A stretch of 64,000 nt of DNA. It comes from Alcanivorax sp. GTDB lineage: Bacteria; Pseudomonadota; Gammaproteobacteria; Pseudomonadales; Alcanivoracaceae. The notes beneath the pieces were generated by a model. The model was not told the DNA's origin. It saw only the letters and a program-made list of their open reading frames with translations, and did no database searches. Below, in pieces: positions 57,752 through 64,000 of the stretch; position 1 is the stretch's first letter; each line of letters opens with the position of its first letter. Made by a program: the position numbers and the translations under genes. The stretch lies in assembly GCF_002726155.1 (NCBI RefSeq), contig NZ_PBSH01000037.1, positions 24,875 through 88,874 on the forward strand, written 5' to 3'.

Positions 57752-58528
57752 TTAATCGCGCTTGCCAGCGGGGTGGCCATGGAAGACCGCACCCTTGCGC
57801 CACAGTTTGAAGGCCTGCCAGTAGATACGTTTCAGCGTGGCCAACCCCTGTGCACCAAACCGGAAAACCCCCTTGCCCATCGCGGCCGAATCCGGCGCAA
57901 ATAATTGCAATTTCAGGCCGGCCTTGAAGACGGGAGTCTGATCGTCCCGGTCTTCCAACCCTATTCGCAAATTGGGTAAGGCAACGTGAAGAGACCAGTG
58001 GTATTGCAGCAACATGGGCAGGAACGGCGAGACATGAAACGCCTTGGGATGATCAACCACCAGCGCGCCGTTATCGCGACGCGAAAATGTGAGGGGATAA
58101 AAGTGACGTTCACGCCAGGGCGTATTCTGCACCTCGGCAATCATGCTGTCGGGCTGGCTTTGCCCTTCCGGAAAATGCAGGTACAACACCAGCGGATTAA
58201 ACAGGGAACCAAAGGTACGCCACTGCCCCAGCATAAAGGTCTGCCCGCGGGACCAATCCAGCCCCAGAGTGAGTGCTTTTTCGCGCACTTTTGTCGCCAA
58301 CGGAACACAACGGCCATCCAGGTAATCCCGGTCACGAAACGTCACCGGTCGCCATGCCCGCCCCCAGGCCCAGTGCTGTCCCAACAGCACATCGATTTTT
58401 TCCAGGTCGCACCAGACCATCCACAGCGGGTAATCAAAACCGTGAGTAAACGGTTTCAGCCGCTGATGCCAGACTCGCCCCTTGGCAATGGCGCAAGGCG
58501 TTACCCCTTGCTCAGCCGGCGCCTTCAT
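57752..58528 (-). CDS. DUF1365 family protein
   Basis: A 258-residue DUF1365 protein (KGRVWHQRLKPFTHGFDYPLWMVWCDLE, LFNPLVLYLHF, VEVQNTPW-like EVQNTPWRERHFY). The family is almost always next to a CFA-type methyltransferase and an FAD oxidoreductase, as here, and is thought to act in lipid modification. Start overlaps the oxidoreductase stop by one base. Confidence 0.9.
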   Translation of the reverse strand: MKAPAEQGVTPCAIAKGRVWHQRLKPFTHGFDYPLWMVWCDLEKIDVLLGQHWAWGRAWRPVTFRDRDYLDGRCVPLATKVREKALTLGLDWSRGQTFMLGQWRTFGSLFNPLVLYLHFPEGQSQPDSMIAEVQNTPWRERHFYPLTFSRRDNGALVVDHPKAFHVSPFLPMLLQYHWSLHVALPNLRIGLEDRDDQTPVFKAGLKLQLFAPDSAAMGKGVFRFGAQGLATLKRIYWQAFKLWRKGAVFHGHPAGKRD

Positions 58529-59796
58529 TACGCAGCACTCCCTGCCCGGGCTCTGGCAGCAATGCCATCCACCACGTTCAGCGCAGACACCACGCCATCT
58601 TCATGAAAGCCATTGCGACACCAGGCACCGGCAAACCAGGTAGCCCGTTTACCGTTTTCTTTCAATAACTGCTCGCGGGCGGCCACGGTTTGCGGCGTAA
58701 ATAGCGGGTGCGCAAAACGGTAACGCGCCAGGATTTTGTTTTCATCAATGCGATCCGTGGCATTGAGCGTTACACAGAACGTTTCCGGGGCGTTAATGCC
58801 CTGCAGAATATTCATGTTGTAGGTCACCTGAACCCGTTCCTGATCCTGCTCGAAAAGCAAGGCATTCCAGCTGGACCAGACCCGCTCGCGACGCGGTAAA
58901 AGCCGGGTATCGGTGTGCAAGACCACCTCATTGTCCTGATAACCCAATTGCGACAAGGTACGCTTTTCCCGTTCATCCGGATCACCCAGCAACGCCAGCG
59001 CCTGATCGCTGTGGCAAGCCAGCACCACTTGATCAAAGTGCTGCTCTTGGCCCTGCACCGTTACGTAGACACCTTGATCATCTCGACGCACCCCCTGTAC
59101 CGGGGTGCCGGTATGAAAGGTGGCTTCGCAACCGTCTACCAACGGCTGCACATATTGGTTGGAGCCACCGGGAACCACAAACCACTGTGGGCGATCATTG
59201 AGCGACAGCAGGCCATGGTTCTGGAAAAACTGAATGAAGAACCGGGCAGGAAACACTTCCATCTGCTCCAGGGAACAGGACCAGATAGCCCCGCCCATGG
59301 CCAGAATGTAGTCCCGGGAAAAACGCTCGCCGTAACCGTTGTCGCGCAAATATTTCCCCAGAGGAATGTCTCCCTCTACGCTATTGAGCAAGGCCGGTGC
59401 CTGCTTGTTGAATCGCAAAATGTCACGAATAAAGCGCCAGTGTGAGGGGCTGAACAGATTGCGTTTCTGGGCAAACATGCCGCCCAGCCCATCACCACAG
59501 TATTCCAGCCCATTCTTCTGGTCACTCACCGCAAAGCCCATGGGCGTCGGCTGACCTTGCATGCCCAACGCATCGAGCAGGCGCAGATAGTTCGGGTAGG
59601 TGCGATCATTGAAGACGATAAACCCCACATCAATCGCGTATTCCCCGTGGGGCCGGGAAACCGGCACCGTACAGGTGTGGCCGCCCAGATAGTCATTGGC
59701 TTCAAACACCTCGACCTGGTGCCCGACTTTCGACAAATACCAGGCGGCGGTCAGCCCGCTGATACCGGCACCGACAATGGCAATACGCTGACTCAT
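58528..59796 (-). CDS. FAD-dependent oxidoreductase (COG2907 type)
   Basis: A 422-residue amine-oxidase-like flavoprotein with the FAD turn IVGAGISGLTAAWYLSK at the N-terminus, the acidic EVFEANDYLGGHT, and a late GAWCRNGFHEDGVVSA segment. It is a usual partner of DUF1365 and CFA-type genes and may oxidise or desaturate an acyl chain. Overlaps phrB by four bases and DUF1365 by one. Confidence 0.9.
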   Translation of the reverse strand: MSQRIAIVGAGISGLTAAWYLSKVGHQVEVFEANDYLGGHTCTVPVSRPHGEYAIDVGFIVFNDRTYPNYLRLLDALGMQGQPTPMGFAVSDQKNGLEYCGDGLGGMFAQKRNLFSPSHWRFIRDILRFNKQAPALLNSVEGDIPLGKYLRDNGYGERFSRDYILAMGGAIWSCSLEQMEVFPARFFIQFFQNHGLLSLNDRPQWFVVPGGSNQYVQPLVDGCEATFHTGTPVQGVRRDDQGVYVTVQGQEQHFDQVVLACHSDQALALLGDPDEREKRTLSQLGYQDNEVVLHTDTRLLPRRERVWSSWNALLFEQDQERVQVTYNMNILQGINAPETFCVTLNATDRIDENKILARYRFAHPLFTPQTVAAREQLLKENGKRATWFAGAWCRNGFHEDGVVSALNVVDGIAARARAGSAA

Positions 59797-61289
59797 GCTT
59801 TTCCCTTTCTGTTGTTATCCGTGTTGTTATCCATAGCCGAGCTCATCGATTGCTCCTGATCAAACTGCGTCTTGGCCGCCTTGAACGCGGTGGTCACCCG
59901 CTCACGCACCCCGGCATGGGGCACGATGGGTGGCGGATAATCCGGCGCCAGTAACGGTTGCTTCCAGGGTTCATGGATTTGCTTGCTATCCAGGCCACGC
60001 AATTCAGGCACCCAGCGGCCAATGAAACCGCCCTCACTATCAAAGCGCTGCCCCTGGCGCACCGGGTTGAAGACCCGAAAATAGGGCACCGCATCCGTGC
60101 CCGCCGACGCGCTCCACTGCCAACCACCGTTGTTGGCGGCAAAATCCCCATCCATCAGGTGCTCCATGAAGAAGGCTTCTCCCCAACGCCAGTCCAGCCA
60201 AAGATGCTTGCTGAGAAACATGGCTGTCACCATGCGCAGCCGGTTATGCATCCAGCCGGTGGCAACCAGCTGACGCATGGCCGCATCCACCAGTGGGTAA
60301 CCGGTGCGCCCTTCGCACCAGGCCGCGAAGCGTTCGTCATCCTGGTCCCATTGCAGCAGGTCGGTTTCGGGGCGGAATGCCTGGCCGCGACTGACACGGG
60401 GAAACTGCGCCATGATCTGACGGTAGAAATCCCGCCAGGCCAGTTCGCCGATCCAGCACGCGGCACCATCACGGCTCCCCGCATCCGCCATCGCCTCACT
60501 CGCGGCCCGGTAACAGCTGGCCACGGACAAGGTCCCGGCGGATAACGCCGCCGACAAACCACTGGTCGCGCCCAGATCCGGAAAGTCCCGCTGACGCCGA
60601 TACCCCGCCAGGTTCTGCTCCACAAACCGGTCGAGCTGCTGCCATGCAGCGTCTTCTCCGGGTGACCACTGCTGCCTTAATGCCTCAGGGACACTCAGCG
60701 CCTTCAGTGCGTTGGCGACCACCGAAGCGCCAGCAAAGTCGCCATGGTCATCACATTCTGACGGGGGGGGCGTCACCGCCGGGTGATGATCAGCCATCCA
60801 CACATCCCACCGCTTCTTGTAGGCACCAAACACCGTATAGGGCGTCCCTTTACCCGTACGCAATGCAGCAGGCGGCACCAGCACTCCGTCATCAAATCCC
60901 TGCAGGGAAACGCCCTGCCCGCGCAACCGTTCCGCCACCGCCTTGTCGCGCTGTTTTTCGTTCAGGGGATACTCACGGTTGCAGTACAGATGTGTCACCC
61001 CGTGATCCCGCGCAAACTGCGCCAGCGCCTCCGGCACCGCGTCAAAGGTATCGACCTCCAACACATGCAGGTCAACGCCTCGCCGGGCCAGTGATTCGCC
61101 CAGCTCACGCAGACTTTCCAGCACATACCAGCGCCGTAACGGAGCCACCTGGTGGCGATCCCACTGGACCGGACACAGACAGTACACAGCCAGTGTCCGT
61201 GTCTCTGCTCCTGACGATTCCGACAATGCGGCCTGCAAGGGCGAATGCGCCGCCACACGCAGGTCATTGCGATACCAGACCAGATTCAT
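59793..61289 (-). CDS. phrB: Deoxyribodipyrimidine photolyase
   Basis: A 498-residue class I photolyase that repairs cyclobutane pyrimidine dimers with light. It has the N-terminal antenna Rossmann domain (LVWYRNDLRVAAHSPL), the FAD region with ELAWRDFYRQI, TGYPLVDAAMRQL, MHNRLRM and NNGGWQWSASAGTDAVPYFRVFNP. ATG 61289 follows TGGAG; a longer frame to 61562 is not supported. The C-terminus has about 20 extra Asn/Ser-rich residues. Confidence 0.95.
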   Translation of the reverse strand: MNLVWYRNDLRVAAHSPLQAALSESSGAETRTLAVYCLCPVQWDRHQVAPLRRWYVLESLRELGESLARRGVDLHVLEVDTFDAVPEALAQFARDHGVTHLYCNREYPLNEKQRDKAVAERLRGQGVSLQGFDDGVLVPPAALRTGKGTPYTVFGAYKKRWDVWMADHHPAVTPPPSECDDHGDFAGASVVANALKALSVPEALRQQWSPGEDAAWQQLDRFVEQNLAGYRRQRDFPDLGATSGLSAALSAGTLSVASCYRAASEAMADAGSRDGAACWIGELAWRDFYRQIMAQFPRVSRGQAFRPETDLLQWDQDDERFAAWCEGRTGYPLVDAAMRQLVATGWMHNRLRMVTAMFLSKHLWLDWRWGEAFFMEHLMDGDFAANNGGWQWSASAGTDAVPYFRVFNPVRQGQRFDSEGGFIGRWVPELRGLDSKQIHEPWKQPLLAPDYPPPIVPHAGVRERVTTAFKAAKTQFDQEQSMSSAMDNNTDNNRKGKA

Positions 61290-62188
61290 GTCGTACTCCA
61301 GGTGTGTTGTAGCCGATCCAGCTCGCTCAGCAGCGCTTGCCGGCGGCCGGTGAGCAGCGACACTTCTGCCGGCAATGGCAGCTGAGAAACATCCATCCCC
61401 CAGCACGCTTCGGCAAGGCCGCGGGCGGACGCAACGCCCATTTGCTGGCGCTCTGCCGCCGTCGGCCAGCGGTCCAGCACCCACAGCACCCCGCCACCGC
61501 GCTCGGCCAGCCCGTCGAGGATGCCGCGCGACTCCCCGGCAGAGAGGGTCGCCCCCAAACACCAGAGTGGACGATTCAAGACCATCGCCAACTCCAGGGC
61601 CGGCAAGCTATTACCCACCGGAATCAGCAGCCACCCTGGTTGCCGTCGCCTTGGTGCCAGCGACAACGCCCGCGACGACCACTTGGCCATCAACACGCTA
61701 TCCAGCATCGCCAGTAACCCGCCCAACGACGGCGTGCCCGCCAGCCGTGCCCGCATGGGATCACAAAACTGCTCCAGCACCAGTGCGTGGCTGTAATCGT
61801 TCAACAGCCCGTTGAGCAACTGCTCCAGACGGCGGGTATTGAGCGATTCCAGCGCCGCCATGGCCTCAGTCGCCGCCTCGTGCCAGGGGCCGGCATCCTG
61901 ATCACAGGGGGCGCTGATGGCGGTGTCCGGCTGATCCAGCAAGCCCGTTACCTGACTGATCGGCACCCCTCGCTCCAGCCACTGCTGAATCTGCTCGATA
62001 CGGGCCATATCTGCTTCGCTGTAACGCCGGTGCCCCTTCTCCGTCCGGTCAGGGGACAGCAAGCCATAACGGCGCTCCCAGGCACGCAGAGTGACCGCCG
62101 GTATACCACAGCTCATGCTGACCTGTTGAATGCTGAGGCCACCGGTTTGCGGGGCTCGCAGGGAGGAAACGCTCACCGACTCACTCAT
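61286..62188 (-). CDS. MerR family regulator, LitR/CarH-like without B12 ligands
   Basis: A 300-residue regulator with a MerR DNA-binding domain (residues 17-85; TLRAWERRYGLLSPDRT, GHRRYSEADM) and a C-terminal region laid out like the cobalamin-binding light sensors LitR and CarH. The expected GExHxxG is replaced by GNSLPAL (192-198), and the upper EH pair appears as KW (169-170), so B12 binding is doubtful. Coupled to phrB by ATGA and to the DUF523 gene by four bases. Confidence 0.88.
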   Translation of the reverse strand: MSESVSVSSLRAPQTGGLSIQQVSMSCGIPAVTLRAWERRYGLLSPDRTEKGHRRYSEADMARIEQIQQWLERGVPISQVTGLLDQPDTAISAPCDQDAGPWHEAATEAMAALESLNTRRLEQLLNGLLNDYSHALVLEQFCDPMRARLAGTPSLGGLLAMLDSVLMAKWSSRALSLAPRRRQPGWLLIPVGNSLPALELAMVLNRPLWCLGATLSAGESRGILDGLAERGGGVLWVLDRWPTAAERQQMGVASARGLAEACWGMDVSQLPLPAEVSLLTGRRQALLSELDRLQHTWSTT

Positions 62189-63195
62189 ACCCGATTTCTC
62201 AGGCCCAGCGGGTCGGGATAGGGGGAGAGATAACGCTGCTGAGCCAGATAAGGCTGATCCGTTTTGCGCAGCGCGCCACGCAACAACGTCATGGGCACCA
62301 CCAGGGGCACCTCTTCACGCAGGTAAGCGTCAATCTGTTCGTTGATCAGTGCCCGGTCCGCCTCGCCCAGATCCTGACGCAGGAACCCGGCCAGGTGTTG
62401 CAGGGTATTCACGTGCGCACCGCGGGAGACCCGCTTCTTCATGGCGGTCATGACCGCCTGGATATAATCCCCGGCAATGTCCGCCAATGGGCGCGCCTTC
62501 ATATCCGCCAGCATGGGCCCCAGCTCCCGGTAGGTTTTCTGGCAATGGGCCAGTAACTGGAATTTGTGCCGGCTGTGGAAAGCAATCAGCTGTTGGGCAG
62601 TGAGCCCCCGCTCTACCATCTGACACCAGTCGTCGTACAAAAAAACGCGCTCAATGAAATTCTCCCGCAAGGTCGCATCATTCAATCGCCCTTCTTCTTC
62701 CAGCGGCATCAGCGGGTAGCGCTCGGCCAGCGCCGCCGCAAACAGGCCGCTGGCATCACGGCGCTGCACATTGCCGGCAGCGTTATAAACACGGATTCGC
62801 TCCATGCCACAGCTGGGGGATTTGGCCATCAGGATATAACCGCGCAGGGGAGCCAGAGACGGCAACGTACGGTCAATGAAATCCTGCATCAGCGCGGTAC
62901 AGTCACGCTCGCCATCCGTGGTCAGCAAACGCAGCGCCTCGCTGCCCGGCTCCTGTTCTGCCTGGGCAGGCTCGACAAGATGCATGGCTTTGCGTGGCGC
63001 CGGCATGCCCGCCCCCATTTCGGGGCACAGCGAGCGAAATTCAAAGTACGACGACAGTACCTCGGTACAGTAGCGGGAATGCTTGTGCCCCTTGTCATGA
63101 CGCACCTCCAGGCCCATCAGACAGGCACTGATCCCCACCGGAATACGCAACCCGGGCAATGTCGACAACGGTGATGATGATTGAGCACTGTCCAT
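62185..63195 (-). CDS. DUF523 and DUF1722 (YbgA) fusion protein
   Basis: A 336-residue protein. The N-terminal DUF523 half has conserved cysteines in ISACLMGLEVR, SLCPEMGAGMPAPR and MAKSPSCG; the C-terminal DUF1722 half has the HSRHKFQLLAH and GAHVNTLQHLAGF motifs. It is often found near photolyase genes. The biochemical role is unknown, though the cysteines suggest a metal or Fe-S site. First gene of the six-gene operon; GAGG precedes the ATG. Confidence 0.92.
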   Translation of the reverse strand: MDSAQSSSPLSTLPGLRIPVGISACLMGLEVRHDKGHKHSRYCTEVLSSYFEFRSLCPEMGAGMPAPRKAMHLVEPAQAEQEPGSEALRLLTTDGERDCTALMQDFIDRTLPSLAPLRGYILMAKSPSCGMERIRVYNAAGNVQRRDASGLFAAALAERYPLMPLEEEGRLNDATLRENFIERVFLYDDWCQMVERGLTAQQLIAFHSRHKFQLLAHCQKTYRELGPMLADMKARPLADIAGDYIQAVMTAMKKRVSRGAHVNTLQHLAGFLRQDLGEADRALINEQIDAYLREEVPLVVPMTLLRGALRKTDQPYLAQQRYLSPYPDPLGLRNRV

Positions 63196-63251
63196 GGAGC
63201 GACCTCACTGGTTTCGGGAAAGAGCATCACGATGCATAGGCCCTTTCAGGT

Positions 63252-63275
63252 TGTACACAAAGAAAATCTTGTACA
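63252..63275 (-). promoter_or_regulatory. LitR/PplR-type operator upstream of the six-gene operon
   Basis: TGTACA (63252-63257) and TGTACA (63270-63275) are separated by exactly 12 bases. This equals the T(G/A)TACA-N12-TGTA(C/T)A pattern I recall for light-responsive MerR regulators of Pseudomonas putida. It lies 57-80 bases before the DUF523 start and also precedes the plus-strand DUF2493 gene. Confidence 0.65.
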
Positions 63276-63418
63276 ACTTTAACCTGTCACTCTGTCAACG
63301 ACCTGTGAACGCGGCTATCCATCTATCCATCACGTGCCTGCAAGACAACAATCACAAAGGTGCAATCGCCGAGCCCTATGCTTATACTTCCCGCAACACT
63401 GACATTATGGACAGTATA

Positions 63419-63811
63419 ATGCGTATTCTTGTCTGCGGTGGCCGCGATTTTGACAACCATGCCCTGCTGGAACAGACCCTCTGCCGCCTGCACCGGGATG
63501 ACACCCTGAGCCTGTTGATTCACGGCAACGCCAGCGGCGCCGACCGTCTGGCAGGCCAGTGGGCCCACAACCACGGCATCGACCAGGTGAGCTACCCCGC
63601 CAACTGGAAAGCCCACGGCCGGGCCGCCGGCCCCATGCGCAACCGCCGCATGCTGCATCATGGTCGCCCTCAGGGCGTCATCGCCTTTCCTGGCGGGCGT
63701 GGCACTGCACACATGGTGGAGCTGGCCGAGCAGGCAGGACTACCCGTGTGGAAGCCCGCGGAGGAACACGACAACCGCCTGTTTCAACGCACTGGCGAAC
63801 TGCAGCGCTGA
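63419..63811 (+). CDS. DUF2493 (YspA-like, SLOG superfamily) protein
   Basis: A 130-residue Rossmann-like protein with RILVCGGRDFDNH, LIHGNASGADRLAGQWA and GVIAFPGGRGTAHMV, the DUF2493 pattern. SLOG proteins bind nucleotide-derived ligands; the function of this branch is unknown. ATG 63407 would add four residues; neither has a ribosome site. A TATAAT lies at the start codon, so the transcript may be leaderless or nearly so if that is the promoter. Confidence 0.85.
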   Translation: MRILVCGGRDFDNHALLEQTLCRLHRDDTLSLLIHGNASGADRLAGQWAHNHGIDQVSYPANWKAHGRAAGPMRNRRMLHHGRPQGVIAFPGGRGTAHMVELAEQAGLPVWKPAEEHDNRLFQRTGELQR

Positions 63812-63864
63812 TCGATCGCTGTCGAACGGAACATCGGAGGGAGAGAAGCCGGGAGGCTGAAACG

Positions 63865-63894
63865 AAAAAGGGCCCGCCGTAGGCGAGCCCTTTT
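63865..63894 (-). terminator. Terminator of tRNA-Lys
   Basis: AAAAGGGC (63866-63873) pairs with GCCCTTTT (63887-63894), extended by CGCC/GGCG inside with one mismatch, eight bases past the tRNA on the minus strand. Confidence 0.85.
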
Positions 63895-63901
63895 GAATAT
63901 A

Positions 63902-63977
63902 TGGTGGGTCGTGCTGGATTCGAACCAGCGACCAATTGGTTAAAAGCCAACTGCTCTACCAACTGAGCTAACGACCC
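63902..63977 (-). tRNA. tRNA-Lys (anticodon TTT)
   Basis: A complete cloverleaf of 76 bases with encoded CCA (63902-63904). Acceptor GGGTCGT/ACGACCC, D arm GCTC/GAGC, anticodon stem GTTGG/CCAAT with loop CTTTTAA, T arm GCTGG/CCAGC with TTCGAAT. It reads lysine codons AAA and AAG. Confidence 0.97.
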
Positions 63978-64000
63978 GCTCCCGAAGGAGGCGCAAATAA

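Noticed and set aside
63194..63418. An N-terminal extension of the DUF2493 protein
   Set aside because: It would translate through the TGTACA operator region and adds 75 residues with no DUF2493 similarity.

Overview
The window is ordinary chromosomal DNA from a gammaproteobacterium close to Alcanivorax and its relatives (an oil-degrading Oceanospirillales type). That placement is an inference. It rests on the moderately high GC content, on gene orders that I also know from Pseudomonas (hom-thrC/dsbC/xerD; rplS-trmD-rimM-rpsP-ffh-ccsA-corC; purC-lipoprotein-MBL-bamC-dapA/gcvR-bcp; perM-tusA/bepA/nadA), and on many fatty-acid and acyl-CoA genes. I see no prophage, insertion sequence, transposase or CRISPR array. 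Nearly the whole window is covered by about 62 protein genes and two tRNA genes (Val-GAC and Lys-UUU), both on the minus strand.

Layout. 1-3.6 kb: a small unassigned cluster (nucleoside phosphorylase-like protein, a coupled unknown, and a convergent unknown plus LysR pair). 3.8-15.6 kb: quinone oxidoreductase, a secreted protein with a duplicated domain, thioredoxin-like protein, crotonase, MucD/DegP protease, methyltransferase, a large exported unknown, TrmH, a class III CoA-transferase, a tiny membrane protein, a group III truncated globin and an Mpo1-like protein. 15.8-25.8 kb: serine hydrolase, BCCT transporter, threonine branch (hom, thrC), alanine aminotransferase, DsbC, XerD, stress membrane protein. 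26-33.3 kb: translation and secretion core (rplS-trmD-rimM-rpsP, ffh), CcsA-like and CorC-like membrane proteins, patatin, DUF1289. 33.5-45.8 kb: gamma carbonic anhydrase, two Nudix enzymes, two tandem acyl-CoA thioesterases, purL, mltF, a DUF72 pair, tRNA-Val and a GntR regulator. 45.8-56.3 kb: HD hydrolase, outer-membrane-like protein, purC to dapA, gcvR-bcp, perM-tusA, bepA, nadA. 56.4-63.8 kb: one tightly overlapping six-gene minus-strand operon (DUF523/DUF1722, MerR, photolyase, FAD oxidoreductase, DUF1365, CFA-type methyltransferase), followed by a DUF2493 gene and tRNA-Lys.

Three observations stand out. (1) The six-gene operon is preceded by a TGTACA-N12-TGTACA site, which is the pattern I recall for light-responsive LitR/CarH-type MerR regulators. 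The operon's own MerR protein, however, appears to lack the cobalamin-binding histidines. (2) Several intergenic regions carry short arrays with an exact 7-base period. Each unit has five conserved bases and two variable ones, and the conserved core differs from place to place (GCGTG, CTGTC, TTATT, ACTCG). At two or three loci the arrays are in inverted orientation. I know of no name for these in this group. (3) Two CAAAC-N4-GTTTG boxes, the pattern of the fatty-acid sensor PsrA, sit just upstream of a CoA-diphosphatase gene and a thioesterase operon, so acyl-CoA pools may control both.
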